Assembly (NCBI GenBank): GCA_963575645.1
Contig: OY754468.1
Location: forward strand, 48,929,665-48,993,664
DNA from: Xanthostigma xanthostigma
Taxonomy: Eukaryota; Arthropoda; Insecta; Raphidioptera; Raphidiidae
Direction of reading: 5' to 3'
DNA: 64,000 bases
Position numbers and translations under genes: made by a program. A model generated the notes under the pieces. The model did not search any database and had not been told where the DNA came from. It saw nothing but the letters and a program-made list of their open reading frames with translations. Positions 31,238-40,860 of this stretch are shown one piece after another. Positions within the stretch are counted from its first letter, which is position 1; every line of letters starts with the position of its first letter.

Positions 31238-31601
31238 GTGTAACCTCTCTATAACTTCCTTCGTTATAACGAAAAACTTCCTATAACCTAAAAATTTTTA
31301 CAATTTGGTTGGTTCACCTTAAAACCCTCTTTATAGCGCAACAGCCTTTCTCTATTACGAAGAAATAGGTTCATATTTAGGCGTCAGCAAGTATTTACAG
31401 TCGTAAAGAGGTCGATTCTGAACCATCACCAACTATTCAACAAGCACTTGATGCCGCCAAAATTATCGAAAAATTCCTATTATTTAATGAAGATGATTCC
31501 ACCACATCCCAAGCCATGCATAAGATACTTAATATCCAACTCGATTCTAAAGATGGATTTTAATTACTAAATATTTAGATGAGTTTTGATACAGTTAGTA
31601 A
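31238..31601 (+). mobile_element. Tigger/pogo-type relic
   Basis: CAGTGTAACCTCTCTATAAC at 31238 is a pogo-type terminus of the CAGTxxAACCTCTxTATAAC kind, with 'ttcgttataacgaa' just inside. The coding remnant at 31417-31563 lies downstream in the same element. The opposite end was not found before the foldback at 31602. Confidence 0.65.
31417..31563 (+). pseudogene. Tigger transposase C-terminal fragment
   Basis: The frame DSEPSPTIQQALDAAKIIEK continues FLLFNEDDSTT... and stops at 31563 (TAA). The sequence (A)L(D/E)AxKxIExFLLFxE is typical of the C-terminal end of Tigger/TIGD-type proteins, after the DDE domain. Upstream HTH and DDE parts are missing, so it is a deletion relic. It agrees with the pogo-type end at 31238. 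Confidence 0.6.
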
Positions 31602-31690
31602 TTATTATAATATATTACAGAGTAGCTACTGTTGTTAAGAAACACCCATTGTTACAACATAGAAAAATTAGTTTATTTTTTACAAACAAT

Positions 31691-31762
31691 GTCACCGTCG
31701 GGATACGAACCCCGAATCTTTCCACTATCGCGGTGGACTGAGTTACATTACGCCACAGTGAC
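31691..31762 (-). pseudogene. tRNA-like sequence, left arm of foldback
   Basis: 72 nt. Acceptor strands GTCACTG and CGGTGAC pair completely (one G-T). The anticodon stem TCCAC/GTGGA is perfect with loop CGCGATA, but base 33 is G instead of T and the D-arm is weak. T-arm TCGGG...CCCGA pairs. The fold is partly preserved while the identity bases are not. Confidence 0.7.
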
Positions 31763-31862
31763 ACAACTATCAAACTATCATTCTAATATTTATAGCATTG
31801 GCATGAGGTGAAAAAATCAGTTACCAATGCTATAAATATTAGAATGATAGTTTGATAGTTGT

Positions 31863-31934
31863 GTCACTGTGGTGTAATGTAACTTAGTCCGCCGCGATAG
31901 TGGAAAGATTCGAGGTTCGTATCCCGACGGTGAC
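31863..31934 (+). pseudogene. tRNA-like sequence, right arm of foldback
   Basis: Mirror of the left-arm sequence. Acceptor GTCACTG/CGGTGAC is intact. The anticodon stem TCCGC...GTGGA has one C-to-T type difference that breaks or wobbles a pair, and the T-arm reads TCGAGG...CCCGA. The differences show the arms are not freshly copied. Confidence 0.7.
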
Positions 31935-32042
31935 ATTGTTTGTAAAAAATAAACTAATTTTTCTATGTTGATAGCGTTGTAACAATGGGTGTTTCTTAAC
32001 AATTGTAGCAAACAGTAGCTACTCTGTAATATATTTTAATTA

Positions 32043-32679
32043 TTAAATTCTGAATCTACATATTTTGGAAGCCATCCTCTCTTCGGACGGGTACAAAACA
32101 AAATGGACATGCGTCAAGGTCGATGCAGTCGCGTGCAAATTATCCGCGCGCCACTTTTCGAAGTTTAATGTCCTTTGAAATAAAACGCGGCGTAGCGGCA
32201 TAACGTCAAACCCTATTATTGAATGCTAATGTTAAACTCTGACATATTATTATAAAATAAATAATATCATGAAAACGCGATACAAGCATATGCCAGTGGT
32301 GCATTGTGTTGCGAGTATAAAAGCAAAGCCGCAGGGTTCGTGTGTGTGCAAAAGTCGCTGTCGATATTTATATTGGTCTCAGTCAGAACGACTTGTATTT
32401 GTTTCACGTGGCGTAGATTACGTGATCAATTGTTTTAAAACAAAACAGAGGCGATAAATTATTACTATTTATTCAATTATTTATTATTGAAAATTTATTC
32501 CAACTGAATTATTATACAAAGTAAGATAAAAGTCGCTTTCCCTGAATTTTTTTTCAATTTTAGAACTTGGATGCGAATAGGCAGTTATGCTCTAGCTGCC
32601 ATCTAAAAACCGATGCCCAAACGAGGTGAACTGGGTATCTAAAATCATGGTCCCCATTTTGAACTAAACTTTGTAAGAA
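32043..32679. other. Unassigned
   Basis: No gene or shared repeat; a 62-codon frame at 32269-32457 has no domain. Confidence 0.4.
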
Positions 32680-33110
32680 AAATGGAAAGATGAAAAACTA
32701 TTCTTTGTTAAAAAAATTTGCGAAAAACTATTTTTTATCTGTGTAAAATTAATTTTTGACGGACGAAAAAAGTAGTTTTTCAAAAATTTAATTAACAACT
32801 AGGGGAGGACGGGGTCAATTGTAACAGTGAGTATTTTAGTGACATCTACCAACAAAATAAGAACATGGTATCATGATATCAATGCAGTAGAATCATTTTC
32901 TCATTTTGTTAGTAGATGTCACTAAAATAGTCACTGTTACAATTGACCCCGTCCTCCCCTATACACTGCTCTTAAATGGAAAGATAAAAAACTATTCTTT
33001 GTTAAAAAAAATTTGAGAAAAACTATTTTTTATATTACAGCATGTGTAAAAATAATTTTTGACGAACGAAAAAAGTAGTTTATAAAAATTTAATAAATAA
33101 CTATACCCAG
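32680..33110 (+). repeat. Direct duplication flanking a MITE
   Basis: 32680-32811 and 32977-33108 are diverged direct copies ('ggaaagatgaaaaactattc', 'gacggacgaaaaaagtag'). The MITE 32812-32959 lies between them at the end of the first copy. Confidence 0.75.
32812..32959. mobile_element. TA-flanked palindromic MITE (148 bp)
   Basis: Arms begin GGGGAGGACGGGGTCAATTG and end with the complement. They extend about 60 bases, through 'gtgacatctaccaacaaaat', around a short centre. TA occurs on both sides (32810-32811, 32960-32961). The second copy of the surrounding duplication has an uninterrupted TA at the matching place. Confidence 0.82.
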
Positions 33111-33617
33111 CTCGTAAATTCAAATTGAAATTGTCCAATCTTTCGTAAAAAAATAGCATATTGCCGTGTAAGAAGATCAAAACAAAATTAAATATATAAT
33201 ATCAAGTCTGTTAAAGATACGTTGCTTTCTACAGTTACGTTTGTCATTAACGATAAGTTACAAGAAGTCATTGTGACTGGCAATGTAGGGGCGAGCCTCT
33301 GCAGCAAAGAGTGGCAATAGACTTCATGGTTCACAAGTGAATTATTGTATTTCTGTCCGAATATCAAATGATTTAACGTCATATATCACTGTAACTTGAT
33401 ATGTAGCCATGAATAGCTCCTTATGTGCTTTTTGCGGAGCTATTCATAAAAAACTACAATAAGTATATACACTCGTCAAAATATCAAAACGCGTTGTGAG
33501 ATTTTAGGTTGGTTTTCGACATATAAGAAAATTATCGTTTCCGAAAATTATGCAAAGAGAAATTGGAGCGATTTATGCTGATTGTTCACATAGAACACAA
33601 TTACAGAAAAGATCTCA
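33111..33617. other. Unassigned
   Basis: No gene or repeat recognised. Confidence 0.45.
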
Positions 33618-34146
33618 AAAAAAGGACCCCGTACAAACCTTAGGGATTTGGTTCTCGGTTAAATTGATCGAACATGGTTTTATTTTATAGTTTAAATGTC
33701 ACTCAGAAAAAGTGTCCATAGGCGCATAGCCTAAAGTCCAATAGCTGCAGATATGTTTAGCGAGATTTTAGATATAGGGATATCCATTGAATTCACAAAC
33801 AAGTTCCACATTCAACTTTTGTGCTTTTTTTTAGAGATAGAAAAATAGTCGAAAACTCGGTAATGTTGGAAAGTGTCACCCTGTATAAAATAATAATGTC
33901 ATATTCGGATTCAGCGTACTTGAAAACATATTTCTAAAGCTTAGGATTTTTTAAGATTGTAAATTCAATGGATATACCTATATCTAAAATCTCGCTAAAC
34001 ATATCTGTAGCTAAAAATCTATTGGTTTTTAGGCTATGCGCCCATGGACACTTTTTCTTAGTGACCTTTAAACTATAAAATAAAACCATTATGGATCAAT
34101 TTAATCGAGAACCAAATCTTATAATGTTTGTTCGGTATCCTTTTCG
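33618..34146. mobile_element. Foldback element (529 bp)
   Basis: Arms of about 180-190 bases (33618-33797, 33957-34146) are diverged inverted copies, for example 'gatttggttctcggttaaat' against 'tttaatcgagaaccaaatc'. The roughly 160-base loop is not related. No target duplication found. No coding. Confidence 0.75.
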
Positions 34147-34530
34147 TCGTAATCGAGTAAAAAGGATGTAGTACTAAAGTGTTGGCATACTAAGTATTTC
34201 CTTTTTTTTTCAACGTCACTTTTTCTGGCTTACTTTGTAAAACCAATATGCAGCCAATATATTTTTTTACACCGAGCGTAAAATTTTGTTGACGTACGTA
34301 TGTGACGTGTTACAAAAACAACCAATACAATAGTTATTCAAATTTATACTGATATTTATCCCTCAATATGTGTGTCGCACTTTGTAAAGAACATATTTTG
34401 CGGCAGAACTGGCCCGAAAAATAATCTACCATATACTTTGAATCATAATTTTATTTTTAATTATTCAAATCTAACGATTGTAATAACATTTGCCAGCGTG
34501 CAGAGCTTTAAAATTGGAAATTGATAGATG
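34147..34530. other. Unassigned
   Basis: Nothing recognised. Confidence 0.4.
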
Positions 34531-34538
34531 ATCATTAA

Positions 34539-35021
34539 TAGTGATGTGCCGGATCGTTAAAAATGTATATCCGCGAATACGGATCTGAATACGGATTTTT
34601 GGTTTCAAAATCCGCGGATACGGATCTCAACTTTCTTAGAATACGCGGCGGTAAATATTGCATATCGACCTTTGGAAAGAGACTATCTGTTATGGAAAAA
34701 TGTTATTGACCTCTTTAAGAGTTAACTCTCATAACAGATTGTCTCTTTCCAAAGATCGATGTGCAATATATCATTATAAAGATAGTTGATTTAGTACCTT
34801 TGAGTTATGTACACTTAGTATGGTACTCACTACGATAAATGTTTGCAATATAAAGGTGCCAAATACGATTCAAAAAAATAAAAAATAATCTGAATGGAAT
34901 TTAACAGGTTTTCATTATTACCTAATCACCTATATATATAAAATTTCATCTATGAATTGAAAATTAATAAGGTAAAAGATCCGCCAAAAACTAACGGATA
35001 CGGATATCCGGCACATCACTA
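34539..35021 (+). mobile_element. hAT-type MITE H2, copy 2 (483 bp)
   Basis: Terminal repeats TAGTGATGTGCCGGAT and the complement ending 35021, with a perfect 8-bp duplication ATCATTAA (34531-34538, 35022-35029). Its interior is the reverse complement of copy 1 relative to the plus strand. Subterminal 'ggatacggat' words and the nested internal inverted repeat are both present. Confidence 0.92.
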
Positions 35022-35029
35022 ATCATTAA

Positions 35030-35532
35030 TTGGGACAAATGGCGTTCCGCTAGCCCCTTCGTCGAGACACGGGATAAAGAAGAACAGTTGGCAACCCTAC
35101 TCGTAAGCCCCAGGTAAAACGAAGTTACAAACAAGGGTCCCATCAGTATTTTGTTTTGTATTTATTTTATGTATTTATTTTTAATGATAGGCAATGCAAA
35201 GGGCGTATTTTAGATAAATGTAATTAAGCAGGTACCAATGCAAATGTTGACAACATCATGGAGGATAAAACGTCAAGAGACTTGTTAAAATATTACAGAA
35301 GGAGGTTTAATGCAATGTAAACATACAAAGTAAACGTTACACTAGAGAAGACGCGACACGCGACAGAGAAAATCGGTATTCAACAGAGAAAGGCTGCTTT
35401 CGGTTACATTCGGTCCGGTACGGAAAATAACGAGTTTTCATTGGATGAAACCATATACTTTTATTCTATACTGAGCATAGGAATAAAATCGCGATCGAAC
35501 CATTAGGGTGCGAACATATGCTTTTGTCTTTT
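35030..35532. other. Unassigned
   Basis: Nothing recognised. Confidence 0.4.
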
Positions 35533-35540
35533 TTTACGTC

Positions 35541-35642
35541 GTAAGCACTGGCGTATCCAGGAGGACAAAACAAGCACCCGGGACCCGGAGAGAAAAATTT
35601 TTAATTTGCTCTCTCCGGGGCCAAAAGCTGGGTACGCCCATG
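35541..35642. mobile_element. Short hAT-like MITE (102 bp)
   Basis: 'CTGGCGTATCCAG' near the left end and 'CTGGGTACGCCCA' near the right are inverted, of the familiar GGCGTACCCAG hAT-end type. A perfect TTTACGTC direct repeat flanks it (35533-35540, 35643-35650), although five bases lie between the left duplication and the TIR. The middle folds on 'ccggagag...ctctccgg'. Confidence 0.6.
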
Positions 35643-35650
35643 TTTACGTC

Positions 35651-35876
35651 ATAGAAAAAGACAAAATTTTTTAAACAGAGATACTTTATTCAGATTGAAT
35701 GCAAGTACATCAACCAATCCTATCATTGGAGAAATCAGGGAATTACATCGAAGAAAGAGACGCAGATATATTTTCAATACGCTTTGTTGCCTTCGCTCAT
35801 CGCACATTGAGTAGATAGACAATGATTCATGTAGTAAATTATTAAATATATGGTGAAACCTACGTTCTCTCTCTCA
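35651..35876. other. Unassigned
   Basis: Nothing recognised. Confidence 0.4.
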
Positions 35877-36178
35877 GGCTAGCTTCACACTATACGGTTT
35901 TTCCTATTCGGAAATTTTACCGTATACAGTAAAAACGTATTCAGTATTCACATTCATACGTTTTTCTTAACGGTAGAATCGAAATACTATTGCTACTGAC
36001 CGTTTCGTTTTTTGTGCCGTACGCGCGGTAACAACACGGCTGCAAAAATAAACGAAACTGTTTTCTTTTACCGCATTCGGTTTTACCGTATAGTGTGAAT
36101 ACGTGTATATGTTTGCATTTGCCACTGAAAACCGCATACGAAAAACGTTTCGGTAAACCGCAAGGTGTGAACCTAGCC
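35877..36178. mobile_element. TIR MITE with ACGGTAAA-type words (302 bp)
   Basis: GGCTAGCTTCACACTATACG at 35877 and a right end whose complement is GGCTAGGTTCACACC. 'accgtat', 'acggtaa' and 'cgtttttc' words recur toward both ends. No target duplication is clear, so hAT or Harbinger cannot be separated. Two overlapping frames here are shadows. Confidence 0.65.
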
Positions 36179-36289
36179 ACATACATTTAGCACAGCTATT
36201 GGAGCTATTCTGTAGAGTCAATGTTTAAAACATTATAGTTAAAAAAATTGATTCAACAATGACATTAGAATGTGATTCACATAATTACA

Positions 36290-36700
36290 GTCTACATAGA
36301 AAAAAATTGTTATTCAAGCTAAATTTTAATCAAAATTCGTAGAAAAATCTCATTTCAAAGTAAAAATTATACAAAAAAAAAAAAAAACTATGTATATATG
36401 TTACGGTTAATACAAGAAAGTAGTTAATTCGCGAATTAACCGGCTAATACCCGAATTAACAATCCTTGACGTTTGGTTAATTCGGGTATTAGCCGGTTAA
36501 TTCGCGAATAAACTACTTTCTTGTATTCACCGTAACATACTACAGTTTGAAAAAATCGTTTCAATCGATCAATTAATTATTTTTCGAGCAGAATCGATTT
36601 AAAATTCTACAAAGCTTTTCTTATGGAGAAATATGTGCACTGGGGTCGTCAAATCAGATTTTTCGACAAATCTTTCCACAACCCAACACGAACGTTTCAA
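36290..36700 (+). repeat. Dispersed repeat R7, copy 3, interrupted
   Basis: 'taatcaaaattcgtagaaaa' and 'cttttcttatggagaaatat' match copies at 25.6 and 41.3 kb. It is split by the MITE 36389-36537, which the 41-kb copy lacks. Confidence 0.7.
36389..36537. mobile_element. TA-flanked palindromic MITE (149 bp)
   Basis: Arms TGTTACGGTTAATACAAGAA and the complement form a nearly complete hairpin with 'ggctaatacccgaattaac' and its complement near the centre. TA flanks on both sides (36387-36388, 36538-36539). The R7 copy at 41435-41445 reads 'ggtatgttaaata' without insertion. Confidence 0.82.
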
Positions 36701-36969
36701 GATTATCGAAAGTATACACAGTTGAATATTAAAGGAGTAATCGGTCGAAGTGTCGCCTCTTTGTGAGACTTGTTTACTCTTTGAAATACGAAGGTCGTAC
36801 CAAAAATAAGTTAACAGAGTTAATGCCATGTAAGGGTGTTTATTATCTGAATTATTATACACTGGAGAGGCCGCACCGTATGTTCACTGTTCATCACGGT
36901 TATTATATAACTTGAAACAAATTCACTGATGGCATTGTTAATTATTCAAACGAATGTCGTAAGCCAGCT
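36701..36969. other. Unassigned
   Basis: Nothing recognised. Confidence 0.4.
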
Positions 36970-37112
36970 TCACACAACTCTTTTTGAAGCAAAACTTCTT
37001 TACGCACGCCTTGATTTGGGGAGTAAGCTGGTGAATGCCCGACGAGAGATTTACGGAAGTGTGATCGGGCGAGGCGAACGGAAGTTGAGCGGGAGATATA
37101 AGTTAGTGAAGA
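36970..37112 (+). repeat. Dispersed repeat R10, copy 1
   Basis: 'gaagcaaaacttctttacgc', 'ttggggagtaagctggt' and 'gggcgaggcgaacgg' match 46600-46752 in reverse. One edge is the recurrent GAAGT(G/A)AAACTTC near-palindrome. Non-coding; overlapping frames on both strands are shadows. Confidence 0.7.
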
Positions 37113-37330
37113 TACAAAGAGGATGACAAATAGTTCACTGGCTGGTGGCGCCATCAGGTGGCCGAAAATATAAACAGTACTAACAATACTTTACTTGCCA
37201 GTGGCGCTATCGGGTGACAAAAAAAAGTTTTGTACACCTACTTTAAATAATATTTCATAAAGATTTACGCTTAAAATCCAACGAGAGCTAAGTAATTGCA
37301 ATGTATTACTTTTGTTTTTATTATCTTATT
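37113..37330. repeat. Short direct repeat and unassigned sequence
   Basis: 'ctggtggcgccatcaggtgg' (37142) and 'ccagtggcgctatcgggtga' (37198) are related direct copies about 56 bases apart. Confidence 0.55.
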
Positions 37331-37470
37331 ATGTTCTGAAGAAGATCCAAATCCGGATCGAAACGTTAATGTATTATTGATATTTTTTGTTAATATATTG
37401 TCTGAAAAATTGGTCGATAATTTTATTTATTGAAGAGTTCTAATCAGACGTTAATCAAAGATTTAAAATT
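37331..37470 (+). mobile_element. Penelope-like terminal unit with hammerhead-like core
   Basis: CTGAAGAAGATCCAAATCCG then GATCGAAACGTTAATG at 37336-37372. GATCC and GGATC can pair as stem II. It continues 'ttgtctgaaaaattggtcga' and ends 'cagacgttaatcaaag' at about 37460. This is a single, unpaired unit and the cleanest copy of the family's 3' end. Confidence 0.72.
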
Positions 37471-38285
37471 TTAATCTTTATGTTTATATTTATTTCTTCT
37501 TACATTAGACTGTTCATTTCGTTCTTGAACAATTTTATAAATTAATATTTTGTTCAATACATTAAATATTCTACGTTTAAAGTGAATAAAATTGTAAATT
37601 CATTTTAAAGTTCATATTTTGTGAATTTACGGGTGAATAATAACAAATTATGGCAGGAAGAAGTTTTACTTCAATCGTGTGAAAGCACACTCGTTTTTTT
37701 GTAGTGGCGGGTCGTTGATGATTTTAAAGTTAGTATCATTAACTTGTTTTCATTAAATAAAAGAACGCTATGTGGAAAGATTTCTCTGAGGTAAAGCACA
37801 ATTTAATAAATTATGTTTTAAATATCAGAACCAAAGAAACTGAAAAAAAGGGCAAATCGCGTTTGTCCCAGACGCAAAATTTACGTTGGTGTTGGCAAGT
37901 AGTTGTTAACCAGTCGTTAAAGGTTAAAAGCTAGTAAATGATATTAACAGAGAGGAATTGTTTAATTTAGCCGTTAAATATAAATAACAAAACAAAAGCA
38001 CTAAAATAGTCTCATCTTTTGTTTCAAGTATATATACGTAGGTGCATAATAATTTATTCATGAATATTTCCTATTTTAACCATTCATTACTGCCGCCTTT
38101 AATAACACATATTTTACATGCTAAATAATATTAAGCTTTACAATTTACTATAATTAAGTTCGTTAAGTTGAAAACTATAATTTAAAATATGATTATCCGC
38201 AATTTAACACGCCTTATTTAAAAAAGCAGGGTACAAAGTGCGAAAAAATACAATAAAATATTAATTTACAAGTTCACTACCTTGG
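37471..38285. other. Unassigned AT-rich sequence
   Basis: No gene. 'ggcaggaagaagttttactt' at 37652-37671 occurs inverted at 46222-46241 and carries the recurrent near-palindrome. Confidence 0.5.
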
Positions 38286-38507
38286 CAGGGTCGTCTTTAA
38301 GATGTGGGCCGATCGGGCCCAGACTCAGGGACCCCCTAACATTCAAGACCTCGAAAATATGTAAAATTGGATAGAGAAATAAATAATAGTAGCAATTTTT
38401 TTAAAATTATATAAAATATAAAAATAAAAATGTATGATAAAAAGAGTCTATTAAAAGATACATGAACAATGATCTTCTAGCTTTTTTCGGCCCTAAAGGC
38501 GGCCCTG
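38286..38507. mobile_element. hAT-like MITE (222 bp)
   Basis: CAGGGTCGTCTTTAAG at 38286 and a right end whose complement is CAGGGCCGCCTTTAGG. CAGGG(C/T)CG ends are typical of hAT. The flanking 8 bases do not match, so the insertion is old or the ends are imprecise. Confidence 0.6.
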
Positions 38508-38726
38508 AGCTTTGATTGTAGATTATAGATCCTCGACAGCTAAGGTTATCAAAAGTTCACAACTATTGCATCGCTAAATAATAATTTCTTTTAGTTTATC
38601 CTATAATAAATGTTTCTTTTTTACTTCGACGCTAAACAAAGGCCAAGCAATTTAATAAATTATCGTATTGTATTATATGTCACGTATTTATTCTGTCGAG
38701 ATAGATATAGAATATAGATAGTATCA
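38508..38726. other. Unassigned
   Basis: Nothing recognised. Confidence 0.4.
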
Positions 38727-39326
38727 TCATACATATATATTAATACGTTAAAGTTAAAGATGTTTGCCGCCCTTTTTAGAAAAAACATTACAATTTCTCC
38801 ACATAAATTATACATCATTTTACAGATAATTGCTTGCTCTACTGACATCGACAACTAAAAAATTTATTATTGCTTTTGTTTTTGTAAATTAATTAAAAAA
38901 TACAGCAACGCTGAACAACGTCTGCCATCTGACGGCTTTAATTTTAAAACAACGTCAACACTTCGATCTGTCAACTGACCTTCATATCGTAATACAACAG
39001 ACACAATACTGCATACTGCCATCTGACGGATTTAATTTTGAAACAGCGAGCAACGCTGAACAACGTCACAGCAATGCTGCATGATGCCATCTGACGGCTT
39101 AGCTCAGCGCTTTTGCTACTTGCGCCTCTATATGACAATTTTAGTAAAATATTTCTTCGATCTGTCATCGGAGCTTCATATTGTAATACAACAAAAAGAA
39201 GAACGTCATAAGCAGTGTGCAAAATTAGAAACGTATTGAATACCTGCAATCATATTTAAAAAAATTTTTGTAAAGTGATAATTATTATACTTATTTAGTG
39301 CGAATAATTCGCACAGGTCACACTAG
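38727..39326 (+). mobile_element. Helitron family N1, copy 4
   Basis: Begins TCATACATATATATTAATAC, ends CTAG at 39323-39326 before T, with the GTGCGAAT hairpin preceding. 600 bp. As in copy 2 the central 'gccatctgacgg' block is present more than once. Confidence 0.86.
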
Positions 39327-39900
39327 TATTATATTAACACTAACAACAGGGGTTTAGAAGCGTCTTAATCTATATTATCAACACTCTACAAATATGAAAA
39401 AAAAAATTTTTTTAAATATATAAATGACCCGCTTTCACACACAAAAATACTTCTAAAAAGAATAATTCATTGGTTAGTTATTCGGTGCCGACTCTTTAAG
39501 AACTAACTCATTAAGACTCTGTTATTTAAAATCCTTTTTCTTGACTGTGGTCAAAAAGTGACGCCCTTACCCTACGTCTAGACGTAAATTAGGTTCAAAA
39601 ACTTATAGACTGCGAAATAAATAAATGCTTAAAATAAGATATATTTAGATTTACTATTATACAAGTATAACAAATTGCGAACTGGAAAAAAATCGTTAAG
39701 CGGTGTGTATTTTCCTCTACTTTTTCCTGATATTGTTGTATAGTTGCCGAGTGATATTTTCCGCTAAAAGCATACACTTCCTACTTGTTGCCGCAAATGA
39801 TGTTGTTCCTAATGCACAGGAAATGAGAAAAAGCTCTGTATATTTGTGTACGTCTATTTGCGACAGAAAAATAAAACTCGTCCATATAGCTATTATCATA
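39327..39900. other. Unassigned
   Basis: No gene or shared repeat. Confidence 0.45.
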
Positions 39901-39902
39901 TA

Positions 39903-40474
39903 CAGTATGTAAACGCGTAAGGTGCACATAGGGAAATTAACATTGGGAAAAAATGACTGGATCAGAGTGAGCCTTGAAATCTTGTTTTTAATTTGACAGG
40001 TAATATTCTTTTGCAAAATGAATGTCTATACTACCGAAGAAAATATTCAAATGATTACAACATAATCGGACTTTTTTTAATAATGGGACATTAAATTACC
40101 AAAAATACTTAAATATGGTGCGAGATCAAATATCTCCGCCTATTCGTGTTGAACCTAAAGACATTGGGTCACTGATTTACCAACGCGCAAACTTCAGACC
40201 AGTCAGACAATTTTTGAATGAAATGTTTCCAAACAGATGGAGTTGTTTTTTTGTTTTATTTTTGTACAAATAAATTAAAATAATGATTTATAAGAGCCTT
40301 TTATTATTAAAAAAGCCAAGTAAAATAAAAATAAATCAAAATAAAATATAAATCCTCAAGATTACCACGATAATTAAATAGAAATAACAATTAATGCAGT
40401 CATGGCTAACTCTGATCCAAGTATTTTTTCCCAATATTAATTTCCCTATGTGCACCTTACTTGTTTACATACTG
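39903..40474. mobile_element. Tc1/mariner-type relic with long TIRs (572 bp)
   Basis: Inverted ends of about 70-80 bases begin CAGTATGTAAAC and run through 'aaggtgcacatagggaaatt' and 'ggatcagagt', flanked by TA (39901-39902, 40475-40476). A transposase fragment sits in the centre (40160-40270). TA duplication plus mariner-like protein agree. Frames at both ends encode the same peptide because of the TIRs. Confidence 0.83.
40160..40270 (+). pseudogene. mariner-like transposase fragment
   Basis: The frame reads QRANFRPVRQFLNEMFPNRW, then a few residues to a stop at about 40270. The VRxFLNxxFPxRW string is typical of the DDE region of insect mariner-like transposases just after the second catalytic Asp; here the expected 'DGAPPH'-like part is degraded (DIGSLIY). 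Only about 35 codons remain. Confidence 0.65.
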
Positions 40475-40489
40475 TATACAGTGCCTTTA

Positions 40490-40705
40490 TCCTATAGGCT
40501 GTGTGCGCAAAGCCTACTAGCGCCGCTAGTGGGTAATAGAGAATTATTGAACTTACTTTTTTTTGGAAATCGCGACATTTTCTATGATGATAAGTCAACT
40601 TTAGTAGGCCATGATGTGTCAAAAAAATGTAGATAATAAAGAAAACTGATGTTAATTTTATATAGGTAGGTACAATAAAATTCGGAATTTTAAATCATAT
40701 ATCTT
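40490..40705 (+). repeat. Dispersed repeat R8, copy 2
   Basis: Matches 26796-26990, including 'actagcgccgctagtgggta' and 'gatgttaattttatatagg'. It directly follows the mariner relic. Confidence 0.75.
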
Positions 40706-40764
40706 TAGTGAAAAGTCACAAATTTAAATTATTTTATGTTTTTTAATTTGTAACTTTTCATTTT

Positions 40765-40860
40765 TAAAAGATTTTTAAGGTCCTGAAGAAGAAAAGAAAT
40801 ATTGCCGAAACGTTGACCAATAAATAATGTTCTAGTGAATAAAAATTGTTAAGATATTTT
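40765..40860 (+). mobile_element. Second Penelope-like end type with hammerhead-like core
   Basis: GGTCCTGAAGAAGAAAAGAA, then ATTGCCGAAACGTTGACC (40780-40818). Flanking GGTC and GACC can pair as stem I around the CTGAAGA and GAAAC core, though stem II is weak. Followed by 'ataaataatgttctagtg'. A different family from the 37-kb unit. Confidence 0.5.

Larger units (their letters stand above)
31602..32042. mobile_element. Foldback with two opposed tRNA-like arms (441 bp)
   Basis: Arms of about 200 bases (31602-31801 and 31823-32042) are nearly perfect inverted copies around a 21-base loop. Each arm contains 'gtagctactgttgttaag'-like ends, 'acacccattgtt', and a 72-base tRNA-like sequence pointing toward the outer end. 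A partial copy lies at 26640-26780. No target duplication is obvious. It could have arisen by head-to-head joining of two SINEs. Confidence 0.8.
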
